From Chloroflexi bacterium HGW-Chloroflexi-1 (GTDB lineage: Bacteria; Chloroflexota; Anaerolineae; CG2-30-64-16): a stretch of DNA of 34,824 bases. This document shows positions 1-7,269 of this stretch, in pieces. Below the pieces are notes generated by a model, which was not told the origin of the DNA, made no database searches, and saw nothing but the letters and a program-made list of their open reading frames with translations. The stretch covers positions 7,520 to 42,343 of the forward strand of contig PHCA01000016.1 in the NCBI GenBank assembly GCA_002842085.1. The letters run 5' to 3'. Within the stretch, counting starts at the first letter, position 1, and the number at the start of each line of letters is the position of its first letter. Position numbers and translations under genes: made by a program.

Positions 1-1
1 A

Positions 2-3000
2 GTGACCGACGATGTCGCCTGGCCGTTGGCTTTGGAACAGGCCGGTGGAGACTCCCAACAGGCGCTGGAGATGGTTTCAGCGCGCCCGGCCCTGGATCAA
101 GCTGCTGGCCTGACCCTCAACTTCGGCCTGCAGAGCTTCCTGGTCAGCGGGACCGCCCCCAGGCCCGAGCCCGTCGTGATCATCATGAGCTGCCAGGAGA
201 CGGTGGTCGCGAATGCCACCGCCATCCCCATCCCAGACGCGGCCGGTCGCTACTTCTATGCCGCTTACCCGGCCCGCACCTGTTACCAAGACAGCCCGTG
301 TGGCTGTCGATACCCGCTGGTCCGGACTGGCAACGTCCTGCAGGCGATTCAGGCCGGACAGGCCGTCTCACTGACCATCCCGCCTCTCACCGCCCTGGCC
401 GAACAGGCCACGACGACCGTCTACGGCCAGACCCCACCCACGGCCAGGCTTGACATCTACGCCTATCGTTTCGACGATCCGGCCGTCACCTTCCAGCAAA
501 CAGTGACCACCACGGCCGCTGGCGATTATCAGGCCGACTTCAGCGGCCTGACGGGGTTCGCGCCGCGCGACTACGGCTACGTCTTCTATGCGGACGCGGC
601 CGGCAATCACGTCTATACCCGCTACAATGTCCCCTGGCTACGCACGGGGATTGGGTATAATGGGTATGACCAGGTCCACGGAGTCGTCGCTCCCTGGGCC
701 CTGATCACCGTTACGCTTCACGCCACCACCGGGGGCGATCAGACTTTTTGGGGGTTCTCGGATTCTCAAGGCGCCTTCGACATGTACGTCTCTGGGCCCC
801 ACATCGGTGACACCCTTGTCGTCACGGCGGCCGGGCAGGTCGTGAGCATGACAGTGCCGCCGCTCACAGTCCATGTCGATCAGAAGAGCGACGTTGTCGA
901 GGGCCACACGTTGCCGAATGCGCCGGTGCGGGTCGACCTATACAACGGGCCGTTCCCGGCCAGGTATGAAAATCCGGACTGGCTAACGGATGTCCCAGAC
1001 TTCAGCATTTCCATCACTTCCACATCCGCCGGCGACTACACGGCCGCTTTCGCCGGCCTGGCCGATATCACCGCGGGCAACTACGGCGTTGTCTACGTGA
1101 CTGATGCAGCCGGTTATCAGGCCTATCAGCGTTTCGTCCTGCCCTTTCTGCAGGCACGTCTGGGCCCTTATCAATTGAGGGGGCAAGTCAGCACCGGCGG
1201 GCCGCTGACGGTCACCGTGCAAGGCCCCAGTGGCATCATCCGCGACGTGCGCAAGACGTGGTCGAACAGCGATGGCTTCTTCGAAGATTCCGGGGGAGAA
1301 AGTAGATCACGGCTATTGGCCGGCGACCGGATCACCATCAGCCCATCCGATGGCCCGGCAATCAGTCTGACGCTGCCCATGCTGACAGCCGCTGCCGACT
1401 GGGTGCGCGGACGGGTTTCCGGCCAGGCGCCGCCGAACAGTCCGTTGCGGGTGGGCCTGAATGCCATCGGGCACAATTACCCATCACCCCGGCCTACACA
1501 ACCACCAACGGCGGCGCCACACCCAGCCGGTGGCGGCGGTTATCCCTACCCTTCTTACCCATACAATGTGCAGGTCACCAGCGCCGCCGATGGCAGCTAC
1601 ATGGCCGACTTCAGCACCCTGGTCGAGATGTGGCCAGGCGATGAGGGCGCCGTCTTCTACATCAACCCCGACGACCATGAGGTGTATCTGGAGTTCAAGA
1701 CGCCGGCCGTAAATGCCCGGATCGGCAGCAACTACGTCACAGGTGTGTTGCCAGCCGGCGCCGAGAGCGGGACTGTCACGCTGCGCGATGCGACCGGCCA
1801 GATCAAGGCCACCGCATCGACCCAGCCCCAGTACACGTATCCCAGATCATTCCAGGCCTGGCTCTACCAGGGCGGAGGGCCGGCGATCATCGAGGCCGGG
1901 GACAGCGTGGAGGTTTTCGCCAGGGGGACGCGCATCGTCGTAGCAGTGCCGGAGCTCACGCTACAGTCTGACCGCTCGACCGATAGCATCTCGGGCCGGG
2001 CGCCACCGGACTCACCGTTGATCGTCACCTGGTATGCTGGCGATGATTGGGTTTGGCCGAGGAGCCGCACCTGGAACATCACCTCGACGATCAGCGGCAC
2101 GTATGAGCTGGACATGGGCGAATTGGTAGATCTGGAACGGAGCAATCAGGTCGAAGTTACATATACCAACGCGGACGGCAATCAGATCTGGACCAGTGTT
2201 CACGTGCCCGGCCTGCAAGCCCGGTTGCATGATAGAGGCGTCACCGTGTACGGCGCCCCTTACAGCCCGTTGAACCTGAGCGTGCTGAACGCCGCAGGGG
2301 CGCCAGTTTACACCACGACCAACACCATCAGGGAAACCGGAAGTATTGAGCTCGGCGCAGGTGGTCCCGACTTCATCCTGGAAACCGGTCAGACGTTGGC
2401 CGTGGCCCTGCCTGGCGAAGCCATGACGCTCACCTTGCCCCACCTGACCGCGGTGGCCGATCCCCTGACCGACGCAGTCTCGGGCGAGGCGCCACCGGGC
2501 GCGCGATTGCTCGCTGGTCAGTTCTTTTGGTATTCTCAGGGATACCTGGCGATTACCGCTACGGTCACCGGGACATACTCTGCGAATTTCTATGGGACGA
2601 TGGCCCAAGGAAGTAGCAACAGCGGTTCTGTGATCTACCTGCATCCGGATGGCTATCGCGTCACGTTGGCCTATGCTGCACCGCACATTCGCGTCATCAT
2701 CGGACAGGCAATGGTCGGCGGCACTCCTCCAGGCCCGGGGCCGATAACCGTTGAATTGCGCGATCCCGAAGGCAGGTCGAAAGGCCGTGGCAGTAGCAGC
2801 AGCAGCTACGGCAGCTTCGCCGTCTACCTGCGGGATGTACAACAGCAAGCCGCGCCGGTGACATGCGGCGACGTGCTCGTCGTGACATCCGCCGGCCGGG
2901 TCGTGACCTTCACCGTGCCATTGCTGACGGCCGTCTTCGACCCCAAAACCGCCGTCTTGACCGGCGCCGCGCCGCCTGGGGCATGGCTGGATGTCCAACT

Positions 3001-3184
3001 CCCAGATGGCCAACGCCACGTTCAGGTTGATCCTGAGGGTTTCTATGCCATGGATTGGAGCGACATAGCGCCCGCGGCCGGCGCCCCGGGCAGCGTTGTG
3101 TACACCGATGAACTGGACAACCAAACCACGCTAACATTCTGCGTTCCATATTACAAACGCTACTTCCCGCTCGGGGGAGAATAA
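2..3184 (+). CDS. Large beta-repeat protein, 5'-truncated by window edge
   Basis: The frame is open from the first bases of the window, so the true start and any signal peptide probably lie upstream; 1060 residues are visible. The protein is built from about six degenerate repeats of roughly 160-190 residues. Each repeat boundary has a motif like PLTAVADPLTDAVSGEAPPG (near residues 126, 287, 460, 650, 813 and 973), followed by a short hydrophobic strand, a GDY/GSY-type turn, and a V(I)FYTDAAGN-like strand. This reads as tandem Ig-like or carboxypeptidase-regulatory-like beta-sandwiches. The chain ends in YYKRYFPLGGE, like the YLPL-type C-termini often seen in secreted Chloroflexota proteins. 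Function is unknown; a surface or extracellular role is inferred. A hairpin follows the stop, and the papain-like peptidase gene begins 66 bp downstream. Confidence 0.75.
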   Translation: MTDDVAWPLALEQAGGDSQQALEMVSARPALDQAAGLTLNFGLQSFLVSGTAPRPEPVVIIMSCQETVVANATAIPIPDAAGRYFYAAYPARTCYQDSPCGCRYPLVRTGNVLQAIQAGQAVSLTIPPLTALAEQATTTVYGQTPPTARLDIYAYRFDDPAVTFQQTVTTTAAGDYQADFSGLTGFAPRDYGYVFYADAAGNHVYTRYNVPWLRTGIGYNGYDQVHGVVAPWALITVTLHATTGGDQTFWGFSDSQGAFDMYVSGPHIGDTLVVTAAGQVVSMTVPPLTVHVDQKSDVVEGHTLPNAPVRVDLYNGPFPARYENPDWLTDVPDFSISITSTSAGDYTAAFAGLADITAGNYGVVYVTDAAGYQAYQRFVLPFLQARLGPYQLRGQVSTGGPLTVTVQGPSGIIRDVRKTWSNSDGFFEDSGGESRSRLLAGDRITISPSDGPAISLTLPMLTAAADWVRGRVSGQAPPNSPLRVGLNAIGHNYPSPRPTQPPTAAPHPAGGGGYPYPSYPYNVQVTSAADGSYMADFSTLVEMWPGDEGAVFYINPDDHEVYLEFKTPAVNARIGSNYVTGVLPAGAESGTVTLRDATGQIKATASTQPQYTYPRSFQAWLYQGGGPAIIEAGDSVEVFARGTRIVVAVPELTLQSDRSTDSISGRAPPDSPLIVTWYAGDDWVWPRSRTWNITSTISGTYELDMGELVDLERSNQVEVTYTNADGNQIWTSVHVPGLQARLHDRGVTVYGAPYSPLNLSVLNAAGAPVYTTTNTIRETGSIELGAGGPDFILETGQTLAVALPGEAMTLTLPHLTAVADPLTDAVSGEAPPGARLLAGQFFWYSQGYLAITATVTGTYSANFYGTMAQGSSNSGSVIYLHPDGYRVTLAYAAPHIRVIIGQAMVGGTPPGPGPITVELRDPEGRSKGRGSSSSSYGSFAVYLRDVQQQAAPVTCGDVLVVTSAGRVVTFTVPLLTAVFDPKTAVLTGAAPPGAWLDVQLPDGQRHVQVDPEGFYAMDWSDIAPAAGAPGSVVYTDELDNQTTLTFCVPYYKRYFPLGGE

Positions 3185-3193
3185 CGCAGAGCA

Positions 3194-3226
3194 GATGGCG
3201 GCTGGCTTCGATCGCCAGCCGCCATC
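3194..3226 (+). terminator. Perfect 13-bp hairpin between two genes
   Basis: GATGGCGGCTGGC (3194-3206) pairs perfectly with GCCAGCCGCCATC (3214-3226) around a 7-nt loop. It is followed by ATTGATT rather than a clean T-run. It lies just after the stop of the repeat protein and before the peptidase ribosome binding site, so it probably terminates or attenuates transcription between them. Confidence 0.55.
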
Positions 3227-3250
3227 ATTGATTGCTGAAAGGAGCCACTC

Positions 3251-5170
3251 ATGACCCCACCCGAGCTGATTCCGCAAGGCGCGCCACTCTCCGACGTGCC
3301 GGAGTTCACCGAGGCACAGGTCAAGGCGCTGGCCGGCGCCTGGATCGACACCGCGCAGGAGTTCGTGGCGTTGGCGAAAACCCCCCAGACGATCCGCGAT
3401 CTGCTGGCGAGCGCGCTGGGCGTGGATCAGGCCGGACTGGCTCGCCTGGTCCAGGCCGCGCAAGCCGCCATCCCGCCCACGCGCGACGTCCGCAGCGCCC
3501 AACTGGAGCTGGAGGCTGCGGCCGTCGACTACGGGTTGGGTGCGCTGCTCGACGAACCGCCCGAGGTGTTGGCGAGCCGGCTGACCTTGCCCGCGTACGA
3601 GCCGCCGGCCGGGCGCTTCGTGTTGCCGGCCAGCGTCAGCCACCTGGACCAGTTGCCGGCCGTGCGCAACCAGGGCAGCCGCGGCACCTGCGTGGCGCAC
3701 GCGGTGCTCTCGGTGCGCGAACAGTTGGAGATGACCGCCGGCAGCTCCGCGGACATCGATCTCTCCGAACAATTCATCTATTGGTGGTGCAAGGAACACG
3801 ACGGCATCCCGACTGTCTCGGGCACCTATGTGGTCGTGGGCATGCGCTGCCTGGAGGAGCTGGGTGCGCCGCTGGAGGACACCTGGCCCTACGTGAGCTA
3901 CGAACGCGGGGATCAAGGCCAGGGGCCGCCCCCGCCCGCGGCCGAAAACGGCGATCCGGGCCTGAAGACGCTGCGCACCCTGCCCCTCAACCGGACCGAC
4001 ATCACCGGGATCAAGACCTGCCTCGCCGAGGGCCGCGTGGTCGCGTTCTCCATCCCCGTCTTCGATAGCTGGTACCATTCGTCGGCCACCCGGCGCTGGG
4101 GCAAGATCACCCCGCCGCTGCCCAGGGAACGGCCGGACGGCGGCCACGCGATGGCGTTGGTGGGCTACCAGGATGACCCCGCCGCGCCCGGTGGCGGCTA
4201 CTTCCTGGTGCGCAACTCCTGGCAACCCTGGTCCTACGACGGCGTCTGGCAGGAGGGCTACGGTTACATCCCCTACACCTACATCAGCCAGCATGCGACG
4301 GCCGTCTTCAGCGCCGACCGCATCCCCGGCGTCGACGTGGCCTTACGCGACAGCGCCACGGACACGGGCGCCCGGCCCACGACCGGGCTGACCTGGAACA
4401 GCCCCGACATCTGGCTTCGCCGCACTGCCGATGGCGGGGAAGCGCACCAAACCCCCGCGGCCGGCCAGCCCAACGCCCTCTACGTCCGCGCACACAACAG
4501 CGGGCCGGCCTACGCCTACGATGTGCGCCTGGAGCTTTTCGCCGCGCCGCTGGCCCCCTACGTCCGGCCCGACGACTGGCAGCCGATCGTACGCAAACGC
4601 CTCGAGTGGCTGGCGCCGGGCGAACAGATCCTCGGGCCGCTGACCTGGACCCCGGCGGCCGCGGGCCAATACGCGTACCAGGCCCGCCTCACCAGCGCGG
4701 AGGACCCCCTGCCCGCCCAGCCGGACCCCGCGGCCACCAACAACGTCGCGGCGCGGCGCTCGTGGCCCGTGGATCTGGCGCCCGGCGCGAGCGCGGAGGT
4801 CGCCTTCGAAGTGGCCGGGGCGGCCGGGCACCTGGGTTTGGCCGGTTTTCGAGTCGACCGGGCGGGCCTGCCCCCGGATTTCAACGTGTCGCCGTTGAAG
4901 CTGGAGCGGACACCGTGGGGCCAACCCGGCGAATCAACCGGCGAGCCCGTGACCCGCGGCGCCGTCGACGACGCCGTGTTGGGCGCCGCCGTGCACGGCG
5001 CACTGACCGGCGGCATGATCCTGGGGGCGAGCCAACGCCATCGGGCGAGCCTGACCATCACTCTGCCGCCGGCCGCGCAACCCGGCGCCCGCTACACGCT
5101 GGTCATCAGCCAGTTGCAGGGCGAGACGGTGGTGGGGAAGCTGACGGTGGAAATGGCTGTGGCGGGATGA
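3251..5170 (+). CDS. Papain-family (C1-like) cysteine peptidase with C-terminal beta domains
   Basis: A 639-residue protein with a full papain-type active site. The oxyanion Gln141 and nucleophile Cys147 are in NQGSRGTCVAHA, with the papain Q-to-C spacing of six. The catalytic His299 is in GGHAMALVGYQ and Asn322 is in VRNSWQPW. Residues 1-130 are a helical region of unknown function, the peptidase spans about 130-355, and residues 390-500 look like a CARDB/Ig-type domain (NALYVRAHNSGP...NNVAARRSW). A last beta domain ends at residue 639. There is no N-terminal signal peptide or membrane segment, which is unusual for a papain-like enzyme and suggests a cytoplasmic role or non-classical export. 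The start is supported by GAAAGGAG about 6 nt upstream. Substrate unknown. Confidence 0.85.
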   Translation: MTPPELIPQGAPLSDVPEFTEAQVKALAGAWIDTAQEFVALAKTPQTIRDLLASALGVDQAGLARLVQAAQAAIPPTRDVRSAQLELEAAAVDYGLGALLDEPPEVLASRLTLPAYEPPAGRFVLPASVSHLDQLPAVRNQGSRGTCVAHAVLSVREQLEMTAGSSADIDLSEQFIYWWCKEHDGIPTVSGTYVVVGMRCLEELGAPLEDTWPYVSYERGDQGQGPPPPAAENGDPGLKTLRTLPLNRTDITGIKTCLAEGRVVAFSIPVFDSWYHSSATRRWGKITPPLPRERPDGGHAMALVGYQDDPAAPGGGYFLVRNSWQPWSYDGVWQEGYGYIPYTYISQHATAVFSADRIPGVDVALRDSATDTGARPTTGLTWNSPDIWLRRTADGGEAHQTPAAGQPNALYVRAHNSGPAYAYDVRLELFAAPLAPYVRPDDWQPIVRKRLEWLAPGEQILGPLTWTPAAAGQYAYQARLTSAEDPLPAQPDPAATNNVAARRSWPVDLAPGASAEVAFEVAGAAGHLGLAGFRVDRAGLPPDFNVSPLKLERTPWGQPGESTGEPVTRGAVDDAVLGAAVHGALTGGMILGASQRHRASLTITLPPAAQPGARYTLVISQLQGETVVGKLTVEMAVAG

Positions 5171-5207
5171 CAGGCTGCCGGATACCCTTCGAGACAGGAT
5201 CAGGCAC

Positions 5208-5330
5208 GTGACGATCCGGGACATCCACGCTGCTGTCAAGAATTCTGGCCGGCACGACGATTGGGTTCCCAAGTTCGCGGAGAGGTATGGCCTTCGACGA
5301 CCGGCGGGCTGGTCGCATGAGGCGGAGTGA
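5208..5330 (+). CDS. Possible 40-residue protein, unrecognised
   Basis: A GTG-initiated frame of 40 residues (VTIRDIHAAVKNSGRHDDW... ending GWSHEAE) stops 3 nt before the start of the next gene. AGGATCAGG precedes the GTG. The composition looks protein-like (amphipathic helix, then a WVPKFAERYGL segment), and the frame is also open upstream without a clear start, so it could be the surviving 3' end of a decayed gene. I do not recognise the family. Confidence 0.3.
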   Translation: MTIRDIHAAVKNSGRHDDWVPKFAERYGLRRPAGWSHEAE

Positions 5331-5333
5331 ATC

Positions 5334-5984
5334 ATGACCGAGCCTGAAGCGCTAATTCCCAAACACGGTGGCTACCGGAACCTGAAGAGCTTCCAGGTGG
5401 CGCAACTGGTCTATGACGTCACGGTGCGGTTCTGCGACCGCTACATCGATCCGCGCAGCCGGACGCACGATCAGATGGTGCAGGCCGCGCGCAGCGGCGT
5501 CCAGAACATTGCCGAGGGGAGCCAGGCGTCGGGGACGTCGAAGAAGATGGAGCTGAAGCTGACGAATGTGGCGCGGGCCAGCCTGGAGGAGCTGAGGCTG
5601 GATTATGAGGATTTTCTGCGGCAGCGAGGACTGCCTCAATTGGCGCCGAACCACCCTGCGCTGATGCGCTTCAAAGCGAAGCGCTGTGCCACCTTGGATG
5701 AAGTACGCGCTTGGGTGGAGAAAGAACGCAGCCGGACACGGACAAACACAGATGAACAAGAACGGGTCGCTGGGGCTGAATCGTCCGTGCCGGTCGGTGG
5801 CGATCCGTGGCAGTCCCTATCCTCCTCAGTACTGGTGGCCAATGCGGCACTCTCCCTACTGAATCTCGCATGCTATCTGTTGGATCGTCAATTGGCTGCT
5901 CAAGCCGCTACCTTCGAAAAGGAAGGCGGCTTCACCGAGCGGCTCTACCGCGTCCGCAGCGCGGCACGAAAGGGCAAACCATGA
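5334..5984 (+). CDS. Four-helix-bundle protein (S23/IVP-like) with suffix domain
   Basis: A 216-residue protein. The first ~125 residues match the four-helix-bundle family related to the 23S rRNA intervening-sequence protein (SFQVAQLVYDVTVRFCDRYI, QMVQAARSGVQNIAEGS, ASLEELRLDYEDFLRQRGL). The last ~45 residues (ALSLLNLACYLLDRQ...FTERLYRVR) match the C-terminal suffix domain found in a subset of the family. The linker (about residues 125-155, ERSRTRTNTDEQ) resembles repeat-derived sequence. Start ATG 5334 has GGAG 6 nt upstream. The stop overlaps the ATG of the apparent hsdR remnant by 4 nt (ATGA), so it probably belonged to a restriction-modification operon. Molecular function is unknown. Confidence 0.8.
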   Translation: MTEPEALIPKHGGYRNLKSFQVAQLVYDVTVRFCDRYIDPRSRTHDQMVQAARSGVQNIAEGSQASGTSKKMELKLTNVARASLEELRLDYEDFLRQRGLPQLAPNHPALMRFKAKRCATLDEVRAWVEKERSRTRTNTDEQERVAGAESSVPVGGDPWQSLSSSVLVANAALSLLNLACYLLDRQLAAQAATFEKEGGFTERLYRVRSAARKGKP

Positions 5985-6095
5985 CCGTCTTCACCGAATC
6001 CGTGGTCGAAGACGCCGCCCTCGCCTGGCCAGGCGGTGCTGGCGGGTCGGCTGCGTATTATTGATTTTGACTTCAATAATATCAAGGTCAATGCG
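5981..6095 (+). pseudogene. Probable remnant of type I restriction subunit HsdR
   Basis: The ATG overlaps the four-helix gene stop (ATGA) and encodes MTVFTESVVEDAALAW, which resembles the conserved N-terminus of HsdR proteins. Normal HsdR sequence would continue with a GLGY...GPDIAP segment. Here the frame instead runs into GGAGGSAAYY and stops at 6064. In the other frame the DNA reads AVLAGRLR then RIIDFDFNN, resembling later HsdR segments (VVL..RLRAAL and RVIDFD.P.NN) with the sequence between them deleted. So the gene seems reduced to about 115 bp by internal deletions and a frameshift. The first motif is fairly convincing; the two downstream matches are from memory and weaker. Confidence 0.5.
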
Positions 6096-6097
6096 GA

Positions 6098-6138
6098 GAA
6101 ACCAGGTTTCGCCCAGAAGACCTCCGGGTCTTCTGGGC
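6098..6138. terminator. Double hairpin between convergent genes (KPGF repeat family)
   Basis: GAAACC-A-GGTTTC (6098-6110) is followed directly by a perfect 12-bp stem, GCCCAGAAGACC (6111-6122) with GGTCTTCTGGGC (6127-6138), loop 4 nt. It lies between the hsdR remnant and the convergent end of the opine-dehydrogenase-like gene, so it may act as a bidirectional terminator, although the T-run is short. The left part (GCGGAGAAACC...) is the same repeat type found in frame inside polA at 21408-21440. Confidence 0.5.
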
Positions 6139-6150
6139 TTTCGTCCCGCT

Positions 6151-7266
6151 TCACGCCAGCAGCTCCCCTGCCATGACGTAAGCGGTCAGCTCGCTCACGC
6201 TGTGATGGGCGATGCCGAGTCTGTCCAGGGTTCGCCCGCGGCGCCAGTAGTCGGTGCGGTGGATGATGCACGCCAGGCGGATGATGGCGTCCATGCCGCG
6301 CACCGACACGCCGTGGCGCTGCCCCAGAGCGGCAATGGGTACCAGGCTCATCGGCACGTCCTCGAAGATGTAGCGGTGGTTCAGGGTGTGGGGCGCCTGG
6401 ATGCCGTAATAGCCGGTCTGATTGTGAATCGCCTCATTCAAATCCTGACCGGTGGTGCCGTAGGCCAGCTCCAGCCACTCCATGGCCGTGCGCGCGCGAA
6501 TGCCCAGGGACGCGGCCACGGTCACCCGCTCGCGATCCAGCACCTCCAGCACGCGCGCGATCGACGGGGTCACGCCGTCGACGTAGAACTGGAAATCGCC
6601 GAAGGTGGACTCGATGCGGCCGGCGTTGAGCAAGGTCAAGGTCGGGTGGAAAATGGCGCCCATGTTGTTCAGGCCCGTGTGCAACACGCTCACGCCGTCG
6701 ATGTACTGGGGATAGGCCGGCGCCAATACGGCCAGCACTTCTGGCGTACGCGTGGCGGGCAGCGCCGCCACCGGCACCGCCTCCTTGATGCGGAAAATGC
6801 GCGCCTGGGCCGGTCCCTCGGATCGGCTGGCATAGATGAAGGTTTCCGTTTCGGCGATGATGACGTCAGCAGCGCCGCCCAGGTCGCGGTAGATCTTGTC
6901 GAACTCGAGCGCACCCCCGGTGCGGCCGGGGTGCAGGACCACGATCTGCCCGTCCCGCAGGTGGGGCGCGGCGGCTCGGGCGATCTCGACGTGAGCCGAA
7001 GAGGGCACGACGACCATCACCACATCGGCCCCGGCCAGCGCCTCACCCATGTCGGAGGTGACGGCCGCCAGGTGGCCGAAGCCGTGCGGGCCTCCATCAT
7101 AACTCTCCAGATCAATGCCCCCGCGCATCTTGATGACAGCCACGTGTTCCGGCGTCCGGTTGTACAGCGTCACCCCAAAGCCCATCAGCGCCAGATGGGC
7201 CGCCATGGTCTTGCCGCCGTTGCCGGCGCCAAGGACGGTAAAACGCGTGCTTTTCTCGTCCATCAT
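6151..7266 (-). CDS. NAD(P)-dependent opine (octopine/nopaline) dehydrogenase family protein
   Basis: A 371-residue protein with an N-terminal Rossmann dinucleotide-binding motif (VLGAGNGGKTMAAHLALMG) and a C-terminal octopine-dehydrogenase domain with the characteristic LNNMGAIFHPTLTLLNAG segment near residues 195-215. Family members reductively condense an amino acid with a 2-oxo acid, or run the reverse oxidation; the substrate here is unknown. ATG 7266 is preferred over the in-frame TTG at 7269 because AGGAGGGG lies about 8 nt upstream. That site is inside the 3' end of the cobalamin-protein gene, whose stop is 3 nt upstream, so the two are likely translationally coupled. It is the last gene of the minus-strand operon. 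Confidence 0.85.
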   Translation of the reverse strand: MMDEKSTRFTVLGAGNGGKTMAAHLALMGFGVTLYNRTPEHVAVIKMRGGIDLESYDGGPHGFGHLAAVTSDMGEALAGADVVMVVVPSSAHVEIARAAAPHLRDGQIVVLHPGRTGGALEFDKIYRDLGGAADVIIAETETFIYASRSEGPAQARIFRIKEAVPVAALPATRTPEVLAVLAPAYPQYIDGVSVLHTGLNNMGAIFHPTLTLLNAGRIESTFGDFQFYVDGVTPSIARVLEVLDRERVTVAASLGIRARTAMEWLELAYGTTGQDLNEAIHNQTGYYGIQAPHTLNHRYIFEDVPMSLVPIAALGQRHGVSVRGMDAIIRLACIIHRTDYWRRGRTLDRLGIAHHSVSELTAYVMAGELLA

Positions 7267-7269
7267 CAA

